Below are positions 51,014 through 59,473 of a stretch of DNA of 64,000 nucleotides, piece by piece; position 1 is the stretch's first letter; each line of letters starts with the position of its first letter. Under the pieces are notes generated by a model. It was not told where the DNA came from. It worked only from the letters and a program-made list of their open reading frames with translations, and did not search any database. Made by a program: the position numbers and the translations under genes. The DNA lies in the NCBI GenBank assembly GCA_902364975.1, contig CABJFQ010000006.1:9980-73979 (forward strand). Reading direction: 5' to 3'. The stretch comes from Coriobacteriaceae bacterium (lineage in GTDB: Bacteria > Actinomycetota > Coriobacteriia > Coriobacteriales > Coriobacteriaceae).

Positions 51014-51930
51014 CCTTTGACCTGTACGACACCGTCGACTCGTTTATTGCCTATATCTCACGCGTCGAGGGACTTTCTCCCAACACGGTGACGGCCTATG
51101 GCTCGAGGCTGGAGCGCTTTGCTGCCTGGTGCGAGCGTGAGAATATAGATTCTTTCGCTGCCGACGTGCGCACCATTCGTCGCTATCTTGCCGAGCTTTC
51201 GCGTGAGCAGGTGACTCCCCGAACGCTTGCGGCACACCTGTCTGCCATTCGCTCGCTCTATCGGTGGATGGCTGCCGAGGGGGTCGTGGAGGGCGATGTG
51301 GTCTCGGCAATTTCCTCGCCCAAGCTCCCGCGCGATCTACCCGGTGTGCTGACGACCCATCAGGTGGAGGCGCTGCTCAAGACGCCTGATACCTCAACAC
51401 CCGCGGGACTGCGCGATGCGGCGATGCTCGAGCTGCTCTATGCCTCGGGCGCCCGTATCTCTGAGCTCGCAGCACTCAATGTGGAGTCCATTGCGTGGTC
51501 CGAACGCACGCTGCGCCTGTGGGGCAAGGGGAGCAAAGAACGTATCGTCCCTCTGTATCGTCGTGCGCTCGAGGCGACGCGTCTCTATATTGAGGAGGGG
51601 AGGCCGGAGTTGCTCGCTCAGGCAAAGCGTCGTGACCCCGCTACCGGGCCGCATCCGCTGCTTATATCGGCGCGCGGTAATCGCATGAGTGCCGCCATGC
51701 TCAGGCGGCGGTTTCATATGCTGGCGACGCTCGCCGGCATTCCGGCCGACATCGCCCCGCATGCGATGCGCCATACCTTTGCGACCGACTTGCTCGAGGG
51801 CGGCGCGGACCTGCGCTCGGTTCAAGAGCTGCTGGGTCATGCGAGCCTGTCCACGACGCAGATCTACACGCATCTCACGCCCGATCGGCTCAAACGTGCC
51901 GTGGCTCAAGCCCATCCCCGAGGCGAATAG
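51010..51930 (+). CDS. xerC: Tyrosine recombinase XerC, inferred AUA start
   Basis: This 306-residue Xer recombinase resolves chromosome dimers. The N-terminal core-binding domain (VDSFIAYISRVEGLSPNTVTAY) is followed by the catalytic domain with GARISEL (Arg), KGSKERIVPL, HAMRHTF, LGHAS and the nucleophile Tyr in TQIYTHL. Conserved coding begins upstream of the first GTG at 51088. Back to the in-frame stop at 50962 there is no ATG, GTG or TTG, but ATA at 51010 lies 9 nt after GGAGG and gives the family length. CTG 51022 is the alternative. Overlap with the trmFO stop (ATAG) suggests coupling. Confidence 0.88.
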   Translation: MAFDLYDTVDSFIAYISRVEGLSPNTVTAYGSRLERFAAWCERENIDSFAADVRTIRRYLAELSREQVTPRTLAAHLSAIRSLYRWMAAEGVVEGDVVSAISSPKLPRDLPGVLTTHQVEALLKTPDTSTPAGLRDAAMLELLYASGARISELAALNVESIAWSERTLRLWGKGSKERIVPLYRRALEATRLYIEEGRPELLAQAKRRDPATGPHPLLISARGNRMSAAMLRRRFHMLATLAGIPADIAPHAMRHTFATDLLEGGADLRSVQELLGHASLSTTQIYTHLTPDRLKRAVAQAHPRGE

Positions 51931-51979
51931 TGGCTGGGACGTCCCGCGCCGCACTCAGGTGTGTGGTTTTGATTGCGGG

Positions 51980-52008
51980 TTGGCAGGAAGAAGCATTCCT
52001 GCTATCAT
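51980..52008 (+). promoter_or_regulatory. Promoter of rpsB-tsf
   Basis: TTGGCA (51980-51985) and TATCAT (52003-52008) are separated by 17 bp. It gives an untranslated leader of about 135 nt. Confidence 0.75.
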
Positions 52009-52014
52009 TCATCG

Positions 52015-52149
52015 GGTTGCTTCACGGCAACATGTTTTTATCACGCACGCGCGGCTACTTCATACCGTGGTGCCCGGGCTTTGGTAGCACATGTCCGGGT
52101 TGGTTTTGGAGGATGACCCCGCGCGGAGGCAAACCACAGGAGGTTTAAC
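52015..52149 (+). promoter_or_regulatory. rpsB leader with a 38-codon ORF and SD-proximal hairpin
   Basis: From ATG 52032 an ORF runs 38 codons and ends at TAA 52146-52148, one base before the rpsB ATG. AAACC (52131-52135) can pair with GGTTT (52142-52146), partly masking the GGAGG of rpsB. Both may control S2/EF-Ts output; this is inference. Confidence 0.35.
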
Positions 52150-52878
52150 ATGGCTACCAAGATTAATATCCGCACCCTGCTCGAGGCCGGCTGCCACTTC
52201 GGTCACCAGACCCGTCGCTGGAACCCCAAGATGAAGCCGTTCATCTTCGGTGAGCGCAACGGCATCTACATCCTCGACCTCAAGCAGACCATCCTCGACG
52301 CCGATCAGGCCTACACTTTCGTCAAGAACGTCGCCAAGGGTGGCAACGTGCTGTTCGTCGGCACCAAGAAGCAGGCTCAGGAGGCCGTCAAGAACGCTGC
52401 TGAGCGCGCCAACATGCCCTACATCAACCAGCGTTGGCTCGGCGGCATGCTGACCAACTTCGTCACCATCCGCTCTCGCATCAACCGCATGGAGGAGCTC
52501 GAGGCCATGGTCGAGGACGGCCGCATGGCTGTTCTGCCCAAGAAGGAGCAGGCTGTTCTCGGTAAGGAGCTCACCAAGCTCCAGACCAACCTCGGTGGCG
52601 CCCGCGACATGAAGGGCCTGCCTCAGGCTCTCTTCGTCATCGACACCAAGCGCGAGGAGAACGCCATCAAGGAGGCCCAGCGCCTGAACATCCCCGTCGT
52701 CGCTCTGATCGACACCAACTCCGATCCCGACGAGGTCGAGTACGGCATCCCCTGCAACGATGACGCTATCTCCGCTGTCACCCTTATGTGCGAGCTCATG
52801 GCTGACGCCTGCCTCGCTGGCTCCGGCAAGGAGCAGGTCTCCGAGGCCGAGATGGCCGCTGAGCCCAAGGCCGAGTAA
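52150..52878 (+). CDS. rpsB: 30S ribosomal protein S2
   Basis: The 242-residue protein starts with [24 protein letters not shown] and contains [11 protein letters not shown] and [11 protein letters not shown]. It is needed for S1 binding and translation start. AGGAGG precedes the ATG. It is cotranscribed with tsf as in nearly all bacteria. Confidence 0.98.
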   Translation: MATKINIRTLLEAGCHFGHQTRRWNPKMKPFIFGERNGIYILDLKQTILDADQAYTFVKNVAKGGNVLFVGTKKQAQEAVKNAAERANMPYINQRWLGGMLTNFVTIRSRINRMEELEAMVEDGRMAVLPKKEQAVLGKELTKLQTNLGGARDMKGLPQALFVIDTKREENAIKEAQRLNIPVVALIDTNSDPDEVEYGIPCNDDAISAVTLMCELMADACLAGSGKEQVSEAEMAAEPKAE

Positions 52879-52923
52879 ATCAGTCTTAGTTAATTCTTTT
52901 TCATCTCTTTGAAAGGAACCACA

Positions 52924-53793
52924 ATGGCCCAGATTACCGCCGCTATGGTCAAGCAGCTCCGCGAGATGACCGACTCCCCGATGATGGAGTGCAAGAAGGC
53001 TCTCGTCGAGGCAGACGGCGACATGGACGCTGCTGTCGACGTTCTGCGTAAGAACGGCCTTGCCAAGGCTGCCAAGAAGGCTGGCCGTGAGACCAACGAG
53101 GGCGCTGTCGCCGCGTTCGTCTCCGAGGATGGCAAGACCGGCGCTCTGCTCGAGCTTTCCTGCGAGACCGACTTCGTTGGCTCCAACGCCAAGTTCACCG
53201 GCTTTGCTTCCAAGGTCGCCGAGGTTGTCGCTACCACCGAGCCTGCTGACGTCGACGCCCTGCTCGAGAAGCCGATGGGCGAGGAGACCGTTTCCTCCGA
53301 GCTCACCGAGATGATTCACATCATGGGCGAGAACATGAAGATTTCCCGTTTCGCCGCCCGCAAGGCCGAGAACGGCGCGCTCGCTTCTTACATCCACATG
53401 GGTGGTAAGATCGGCGTCCTCGTCGAGTTCGCCTTCGAGAAGGCCGAGACCGCTCAGGCTGAGTCCTTCAAGACCTTCGCTCACGACGTTGCCCTTCAGG
53501 TTGCCGCCGTCGCCCCGATCTGCGCCACCCGCGATCAGGTTCCGGCCGAGACCGTCGAGCACGAGAAGCAGATCTACATGGCTCAGGCTGCCGAGTCCGG
53601 CAAGCCCGAGGCTATCCAGGAGAAGATGGCTGTCGGCCGTCTGGAGAAGTTCTACAAGCAGTCCGTGCTCACCGAGCAGGAGTTCATCAAGGACAGCTCC
53701 CTCACCATCAAGAAGTACGCTGAGCAGGTCTCCAAGGAGCTCGGCGACACCATTACCGTCGTTGCCTTTGACCGTCTGGTCCGTGGCGAGTAA
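52924..53793 (+). CDS. tsf: Elongation factor Ts
   Basis: The 289-residue guanine-nucleotide exchange factor for EF-Tu has an N-terminal UBA-like domain (AAMVKQLREMTDSPMMECKKAL), TDFVGSN, and two core repeats (MGENMKISRF, GGKIGVLVEF). ATG 52924 follows GAAAGGA and the family begins with this sequence. A terminator ends the operon. Confidence 0.98.
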   Translation: MAQITAAMVKQLREMTDSPMMECKKALVEADGDMDAAVDVLRKNGLAKAAKKAGRETNEGAVAAFVSEDGKTGALLELSCETDFVGSNAKFTGFASKVAEVVATTEPADVDALLEKPMGEETVSSELTEMIHIMGENMKISRFAARKAENGALASYIHMGGKIGVLVEFAFEKAETAQAESFKTFAHDVALQVAAVAPICATRDQVPAETVEHEKQIYMAQAAESGKPEAIQEKMAVGRLEKFYKQSVLTEQEFIKDSSLTIKKYAEQVSKELGDTITVVAFDRLVRGE

Positions 53794-53816
53794 ATAAGCT
53801 CTTGTAGCTGGTAATG

Positions 53817-53851
53817 AGCAGGCTGTGGGTTTTACTCACAGCCTGCTTTTT
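53817..53851 (+). terminator. Terminator after tsf
   Basis: A perfect 11-bp stem (53817-53827 with 53837-53847) is followed by TTTTT. Confidence 0.93.
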
Positions 53852-53911
53852 CATGGCTCTTCTTAGAGCCTTTGATAGAATGTTGAGAGTTCAATCTAAA
53901 GGAGGATCGCT

Positions 53912-54634
53912 TTGTCCGACATCCGATATAAACGCGTGCTTCTGAAGCTTTCTGGCGAAGCACTGATGGGCGACGGCCACTATGGCATCGACCCCAAGGT
54001 TACCGACCATCTTGCCAAACAGGTCAAGGAGCTGCTCGCCGTTGGCCATGAGGTCGGCGTCGTTGTCGGCGGCGGCAATATTTTCCGCGGCATGGCCGGC
54101 GCTGCCGGTGGCATGGAGCGTGCTCAGGCCGACTACATGGGCATGCTGGCAACCGTTATGAACGCGCTTGCCCTGCAGGATGCCTTCGAGCATAACGATG
54201 TTCCCTGCCGCGTGATGAGCGCTATCCAGATGAACGAGATCTGCGAGCCCTATATTCGTCGCCGCGCTATCAACCATCTGTCCAAGGGCAACGTCGTCAT
54301 CTTCGCTGCCGGTTCGGGCAATCCGTACTTTACGACCGACACCGCCGCGGCTCTTCGTGCGTGCGAGATTGGCGCCGAGATTCTGATTAAAGCCACCAAG
54401 GTTGACGGCATCTACGACAAGGATCCCGTCAAGTGCGCCGATGCCGTCCGTTTTGACAAGATTACCTATCACGAGGTTCTCGTCCGCGGTCTGCAGGTTA
54501 TGGATTCCACGGCTACGGCACTGTGTCAGGATAACCGTATGCCGATTTTGGTCCTCAACATCGATGGCGAGGACACCGTCAAGCGCGCGCTTTCGGGTGA
54601 GCCCGTCGGCACGCTCGTCTATCAGGAGGATTAA
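53912..54634 (+). CDS. pyrH: UMP kinase
   Basis: The 240-residue amino acid kinase-fold enzyme makes UDP from [38 protein letters not shown]-like [17 protein letters not shown] and [10 protein letters not shown] are diagnostic. The start is TTG 53912, 6 nt after AAAGGAGG. It opens a tightly packed eight-gene block that continues to proS. Confidence 0.97.
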   Translation: MSDIRYKRVLLKLSGEALMGDGHYGIDPKVTDHLAKQVKELLAVGHEVGVVVGGGNIFRGMAGAAGGMERAQADYMGMLATVMNALALQDAFEHNDVPCRVMSAIQMNEICEPYIRRRAINHLSKGNVVIFAAGSGNPYFTTDTAAALRACEIGAEILIKATKVDGIYDKDPVKCADAVRFDKITYHEVLVRGLQVMDSTATALCQDNRMPILVLNIDGEDTVKRALSGEPVGTLVYQED

Positions 54635-54636
54635 GC

Positions 54637-55173
54637 ATGGCAGAGAACATCACCGCCCATATGGACAAGTCGCTCGAGTCCCTCAAGCATAACTTCTCCA
54701 AGGTTCGTACCGGCCGCGCCAACGCCAACATTCTGTCCGACATCACCGTTGATTATTACGGTGTCCCCACGCCGGTCACGCAGGTTGCCGCCGTCAAGAC
54801 CCCCGAGGCTCACATGCTGCTCATCGAGCCGTGGGACAAGGCGCTCATCAACGCTATCGTCAAGGCCATCGGCGCTTCCGATCTGGGCATTACCCCCAAC
54901 TCCGATGGCACCGTCGTTCGTCTGCCGTTCCCGGCCCCCACTGAGGAGCGCCGTCGCGAGCTCGTCAAGGAGTGCCGCGAGTACGCCGAGCAGGCCAAGG
55001 TGTCTATCCGTAACATCCGTCGCGACTTCAACAATAAGCTCGAGCGCGATGAGGAGCTCACCGAGGACGATGTCCGTCGCGAGCAGGCCAAGGTCCAGAA
55101 GCACACCGATGAGTATGTCGCCAAGGTGGAGGAGCTTCTGAAGGAAAAAGAAGCCGAGGTCATGGAGATCTAA
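54637..55173 (+). CDS. frr: Ribosome recycling factor
   Basis: The 178-residue tRNA-mimic protein splits post-termination ribosomes with EF-G. It shows the three-helix-bundle sequence (FSKVRTGRANANILSDITVDYYG, VRLPFPAPTEERRRELVK, RNIRRDFNNKLE). The ATG is two bases after the pyrH stop, preceded by AGGAGG. Confidence 0.98.
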   Translation: MAENITAHMDKSLESLKHNFSKVRTGRANANILSDITVDYYGVPTPVTQVAAVKTPEAHMLLIEPWDKALINAIVKAIGASDLGITPNSDGTVVRLPFPAPTEERRRELVKECREYAEQAKVSIRNIRRDFNNKLERDEELTEDDVRREQAKVQKHTDEYVAKVEELLKEKEAEVMEI

Positions 55174-55174
55174 G

Positions 55175-55969
55175 GTGCAATACGACGAGCATAAACTGGT
55201 CGAGTACTTTGCCGACGCCCCTGCGGGCGTCGGTTTTTCCGACCTTGACCTCAATAAGATTCCGCACCATATCTCGTGCATCATGGACGGCAACGGTCGT
55301 TGGGCTACGTCGCGCGGTCTTGCGCGCACCGAGGGTCATAAGGCAGGTATCGTCTCGCTGCGCGAGATCATTACCGCCTGCGTGCGCCTAGGCGTCGACG
55401 TGCTTTCTGCCTATGCGTTTTCTACCGAAAACTGGAACCGTCCGCAGCATGAGGTCAACGTTTTGATGCATCTGTTTGCCAAGACGTTTATCGACGAGCT
55501 GCCGCTTCTGAAGCGCGAGAACGTTCGCGTTGTCTTTTTGGGCGATATTTCCGCGCTGCCCAAGAAGACCCGCGATGTCTTTGAGCGCGGCCTTGCCGAA
55601 TGCGCCGACCATACCGGTATGACGCTGGCGCTGGCCGTTAACTACGGTGCCCGTGCTGAGATCACCCGCGCTGTCCGCCAGATCGCACTTGATGCCGCCG
55701 CTGGAAAGATCGATCTTGCCGCTATCGACGATGATATGGTTGCTTCGCACCTGTACACCGCCGGTCTTCCCGATCCGGAGCTCGTGATTCGCACTTCTGG
55801 CGAGCTGCGCCTTTCGAACTATCTGCTGTGGCAGGTGGCTTATTCCGAATTCTACGTCACCGATACCTATTGGCCCGACTTTGATCGTTGGGGCCTTGTC
55901 GACGCCATTTTGGCCTATCAGGGCCGTGACCGTAGGTTTGGTGGACTGAGTAAGACCGAGGAGGCTTAA
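55175..55969 (+). CDS. uppS: Undecaprenyl diphosphate synthase (cis-prenyltransferase)
   Basis: The 264-residue enzyme extends farnesyl-PP with isopentenyl-PP to the C55 carrier for peptidoglycan and surface glycans. IMDGNGRWA holds the catalytic Asp, and AYAFSTENWNRP, RTSGELRLSNYLLWQ and YVTDTYWPDF bind substrate. The first 25 residues are an extension of the family core. The GTG start is 8 nt after GGAG in frr. Linked to the dxr and ispG genes that feed isoprenoid supply. Confidence 0.97.
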   Translation: MQYDEHKLVEYFADAPAGVGFSDLDLNKIPHHISCIMDGNGRWATSRGLARTEGHKAGIVSLREIITACVRLGVDVLSAYAFSTENWNRPQHEVNVLMHLFAKTFIDELPLLKRENVRVVFLGDISALPKKTRDVFERGLAECADHTGMTLALAVNYGARAEITRAVRQIALDAAAGKIDLAAIDDDMVASHLYTAGLPDPELVIRTSGELRLSNYLLWQVAYSEFYVTDTYWPDFDRWGLVDAILAYQGRDRRFGGLSKTEEA

Positions 55970-55971
55970 TC

Positions 55972-56886
55972 GTGTCCGATCGTCCCAAGGCATCTGCTCC
56001 CAAGACGCCAGTTTCCGCGGCGCCTGCGCGCAAAGCTGCCGCTGCGGGAGCGCCTGCAGCAAAGAACGGCACCGGTTCGTGGCTGGCTGGCTTTATCACC
56101 CGCGCCGCCGCCGGTATCGTCTACGCCGTTGTCTTTATCCTGTGCCTGGTTTTGGGTATCGTCCCCACGGCCATCTTTGTTTCTGTCATGAGCGGTCTGT
56201 GCTGCTATGAGTTTTTCCGTATGACGAGGCTCGATGGCAAGATGGCTAACGAGCGCATGGGTATCGCTGCCGCCGTACTCTTTCCGCTTTCGGCGTTGGG
56301 CGATTCGATGTTGCTGAATGCCCTGCTTTTTGCCCTGATGCTCGCTGTGGGCATTTGGTATGTCTGGTCGCCGCGTACCCGTATCTCTGATGTGGCCGTG
56401 ACGCTCATGGGTCCCATCTACACTGGCTTTATGCTGTCGGCTATCGTGTTGCTGCGCGATGCCGTGCCCGGTTTTGCCGGCGCCCTGCTTTCGGTGGGCG
56501 TTTGCGCGTCCCTTTGGGTCTCCGATTCGTTTGCCTACATCGTGGGCAGTCGTATCGGCAAGCACAAGATGGTTCCCAAGATCTCACCCAAAAAGAGCTG
56601 GGAGGGGTTTGTCGGCGGCATCCTTGGCTCGGTTTTGATTTGGCTCATCCTGTGGGCGACGCACTTCTACAAGCTCAGCCTGCCCTATGCGCTGCTGTGT
56701 GGCGTGGTCGTGTCCATTTTGGGCGTTATCGGCGACCTTATCGAGTCGCGCATCAAGCGCGGTGTGGGCGTTAAGGATTCCGGTAACCTTATCCCGGGCC
56801 ACGGCGGCATGCTCGATCGTAGCGATTCGCTTATCTTCGGCTGCATTACCGCGCAGCTGCTTTTGATGATCGGAGGCGTGCTGTAA
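55972..56886 (+). CDS. cdsA: Phosphatidate cytidylyltransferase
   Basis: The 304-residue membrane enzyme makes CDP-diacylglycerol, precursor of all phospholipids. About eight membrane helices follow an Ala/Lys-rich cytoplasmic N terminus of some 40 residues. The signature near the C terminus (SRIKRGVGVKDSGNLIPGHGG, then LDRSDS) is complete. GTG start; the stop overlaps the dxr start (TAATG). Confidence 0.96.
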   Translation: MSDRPKASAPKTPVSAAPARKAAAAGAPAAKNGTGSWLAGFITRAAAGIVYAVVFILCLVLGIVPTAIFVSVMSGLCCYEFFRMTRLDGKMANERMGIAAAVLFPLSALGDSMLLNALLFALMLAVGIWYVWSPRTRISDVAVTLMGPIYTGFMLSAIVLLRDAVPGFAGALLSVGVCASLWVSDSFAYIVGSRIGKHKMVPKISPKKSWEGFVGGILGSVLIWLILWATHFYKLSLPYALLCGVVVSILGVIGDLIESRIKRGVGVKDSGNLIPGHGGMLDRSDSLIFGCITAQLLLMIGGVL

Positions 56887-58073
56887 TGTCATTCCAGACG
56901 ACGTATGGCCCCGATGGACGCCTCCGTGTTGCCATCCTGGGTTGTACGGGCTCTATCGGCACCCAGGCACTCGATGTGTGCCGTCAGCATGCCGATCGAC
57001 TACAGGTGACGGCGCTGTCCGTTAATTCCAGCACCTCGGATCTCGTTGCCGCTGCCCGCGAGTTCTCGGTTCCGGCGGTTGCCGTGGCCGATGTCGCTCA
57101 TGGCGATGACGCCGTGCTGCAGGAGTTGCCCGAGGGAACGAAGCTCGGCGTTGGTGCGCAGGCGGTTTGCGAGCTCGCGCGTCGCGACGATGTCGACTGC
57201 GTGCTCGTCGCTATTGTGGGCGCCGCCGGTCTCGAGGCGAGCCATGCGGCCTTGACCTCGAATAAGCGTCTTGCCCTTGCCAACAAGGAGTCCCTCGTCG
57301 TCGGTGGCGACTTGCTTATGCCGTTGGCGCAACCGGGCCAGCTTATTCCGGTCGACTCTGAGCACTCCGCCATCTACCAGTGCTATCTGGGGGAGAACCC
57401 ACGCGAGGCTCATTGTATTTGGCTCACCTGCTCGGGCGGTCCGTTCTTTGGCCGCACGCGCGACGAGCTCGATCGCGTGACGCGTGTCGACGCCCTCGCA
57501 CATCCCACGTGGGCCATGGGTGCCAAGATCACCATCGACTCCGCCACCCTCATGAACAAGGGCCTGGAGCGCATTGAGGCCATGCATCTGTTTAACTGCG
57601 ACCTCGATTTCATCAACGTGGTCGTGCAGCGTCAGTCCAAGATTCACTCTATGGTCGAGTTCGCCGACGGCTCTGTGATGGCGCATCTCGGTGCTTCCGA
57701 CATGCGTATTCCCATCCAGTTCGCGTTCTCGTATCCCGAGCGTTGGGATACTCCGGCGCCTCGTATCGATTTCCGCGAGCTGGGGCAGCTCACGTTTGAT
57801 GCTGCCGACATGGATACCTTCCGCTGTCTGGCACTGGCCGAGCGTGCCGGCAAGACGGGTGGCACCATGCCGTGCGTTCTCAATGCCGCCAACGAGGTCG
57901 CCGTCGATGCCTTCCTGCACGATGGCTGCAGCTTTACCGATATCGATCGCATTGTGGAATCCTGCATGGACGCCCACGATATGCAGGTGGTCGATTCGTT
58001 TGAGCAGCTTCGCGACATCGATGCGTGGGCGCGTGAAAAGGCTGCGCAGGTGCTCGCCGCAACTCGTTCCTAA
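56886..58073 (+). CDS. dxr: 1-deoxy-D-xylulose 5-phosphate reductoisomerase
   Basis: The 395-residue NADPH enzyme forms MEP, the committed step of the non-mevalonate isoprenoid pathway. GCTGSIGTQALDV (NADPH), LANKESLVVGG, PVDSEHSAIYQ and DSATLMNKGLE (metal and substrate) are present, with the flexible loop GGPF. Translation is coupled to cdsA by the one-base overlap. Confidence 0.97.
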   Translation: MSFQTTYGPDGRLRVAILGCTGSIGTQALDVCRQHADRLQVTALSVNSSTSDLVAAAREFSVPAVAVADVAHGDDAVLQELPEGTKLGVGAQAVCELARRDDVDCVLVAIVGAAGLEASHAALTSNKRLALANKESLVVGGDLLMPLAQPGQLIPVDSEHSAIYQCYLGENPREAHCIWLTCSGGPFFGRTRDELDRVTRVDALAHPTWAMGAKITIDSATLMNKGLERIEAMHLFNCDLDFINVVVQRQSKIHSMVEFADGSVMAHLGASDMRIPIQFAFSYPERWDTPAPRIDFRELGQLTFDAADMDTFRCLALAERAGKTGGTMPCVLNAANEVAVDAFLHDGCSFTDIDRIVESCMDAHDMQVVDSFEQLRDIDAWAREKAAQVLAATRS

Positions 58074-58098
58074 CCCATAAGGATTGCTTTTTCGTTTT

Positions 58099-59460
58099 AT
58101 GGATACTGTTCTGAGCGTTCTCTCATCGGTCTTTTGGGGCCTGCTGATGCTTTCCGTCCTCGTGTTTTTGCACGAGGGCGGCCACTTTTTGGCGGCGCGT
58201 GCCTGCGGCGTCCGTGTGACCGAGTTCTTTTTGGGTCTGCCGTGCCGCTTTGACATCCATTACACGTCGCGTCGCATTGGAACCAAGTTTGGCGTGACCC
58301 CGCTGCTGCTGGGTGGCTACGCTGCCATCTGCGGTATGGATCCGACCGATGTTTCGTGCGCCGACCGCGTGCTCGCGGCTATCTATCGTCATGGTCGCGT
58401 GACCGTGGCCGACCTTGCTGTCGAGCTCGAGCTTTCCGAGGAGGATGTGCTCGAGGCATGCGCCCTTTTGCTGGGCTGGGGCTCCATCGCGCCCTGGTAT
58501 GAGGAAGGGGAGAAGCCCTCGCCGAGCTACTATCCCACCAAATATCAGACGTTGCCGCGAGACACGGCAGGCTATACCACCTTTGATGGTCGTCGTTTCG
58601 ATCGCGAACATGCGACTGCCGAGGGCGATGTGTGGGAGCTGCCGTGCGGCGAGGCCGAGTTCCTTGCGCAAGAGCGCTCGCACACCTATCTTGGCCAAGG
58701 CTTTCTCAAGCGCGCCTTTATGCTGCTCGCGGGCATTATCGTCAATATCTTGACGGGTTTTTTGCTCTTTATGAGCATCTATTCCATTGCGGGTGTCACC
58801 GTGCCGATGGATACCAACGTGATCGGTCAGGTTGACGAGGGGTCTATTGCCGCCAAGGCGGGTATCGAGGGCGGTGACGCGATCCTTTCGGTTGACGGTG
58901 TCTCATGTTCCACTTGGATGGATGTCTACAATGCCATCGGCAAGGCTGCCGGTAAGGACGATATCGCCATCGAGTACGAGCGTGACGGCAAGCAGCATTC
59001 GACCACGGTTGCGCTCAAAGAGGACGAGCGCCTAGGTGTGTATGCCTCTACGCAGGTGGTCCGTTTAGACCCCATCACGTCGGCTCGCCTGTCGTTCTCC
59101 TATGTCGTGCAGACAGCGGATGGCGTGATGCGCCTGCTCCAGCCGCAGCATACGATGGAGATTCTCGATCAGTCTTCTTCGATCGTGGGTATTAGCGTTA
59201 TGTCCTCACAGGCCGCTGCTGCCGGCCCTGCCACGTTCCTTTCCTTTGCCGCCCTCATTTCGTTCTCGCTTGGCTTTATGAACCTGCTGCCCATTCCGCC
59301 GCTCGACGGGGGAAAGCTGGTTATCGAGATCATCCAAAAGGTCGCCGGTCGCGAGCTGCCGCTCAAAGTGCAGACAATCGTCAGCTATGTCGGCATCGCG
59401 CTCTTTGCACTGCTGTTTGTCTATATGCTTCGTTCCGACATCCTTCGATTTATTCTGTAG
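58099..59460 (+). CDS. rseP: RseP-type site-2 intramembrane zinc protease with an inserted winged-helix-like segment
   Basis: The 453-residue protease has HEGGH (His25, Glu26, His29) in the first helix and LLPIPPLDGG near residue 395 for the third zinc ligand. A PDZ domain lies at about 230-310 (IGQVDEGSIAAKAGIEGGDAIL). Between GGYAAICG (71-79) and the second helix (from about 205) lies an additional stretch; residues 86-134 read like a winged helix (RVLAAIYRHGRVTVADLAVEL). It probably faces the cytoplasm. A TTG at 58084 is another start; neither has ideal SD spacing. S2P enzymes release membrane-bound regulators; the substrate here is unknown. Confidence 0.88.
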   Translation: MDTVLSVLSSVFWGLLMLSVLVFLHEGGHFLAARACGVRVTEFFLGLPCRFDIHYTSRRIGTKFGVTPLLLGGYAAICGMDPTDVSCADRVLAAIYRHGRVTVADLAVELELSEEDVLEACALLLGWGSIAPWYEEGEKPSPSYYPTKYQTLPRDTAGYTTFDGRRFDREHATAEGDVWELPCGEAEFLAQERSHTYLGQGFLKRAFMLLAGIIVNILTGFLLFMSIYSIAGVTVPMDTNVIGQVDEGSIAAKAGIEGGDAILSVDGVSCSTWMDVYNAIGKAAGKDDIAIEYERDGKQHSTTVALKEDERLGVYASTQVVRLDPITSARLSFSYVVQTADGVMRLLQPQHTMEILDQSSSIVGISVMSSQAAAAGPATFLSFAALISFSLGFMNLLPIPPLDGGKLVIEIIQKVAGRELPLKVQTIVSYVGIALFALLFVYMLRSDILRFIL

Positions 59461-59473
59461 GGGAGTGTTTGGA

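Noticed and set aside
51010..51930. Phage or integrative-element integrase
   Set aside because: Length, motifs and location between trmFO and rpsB fit the housekeeping XerC; no other mobile genes are nearby.
51930..52148. A 72-codon gene filling the xerC-rpsB gap
   Set aside because: It overlaps the xerC stop and spans the rpsB promoter, so the full-length frame cannot be the translated unit; only the 38-codon part after the promoter is kept as a leader candidate.
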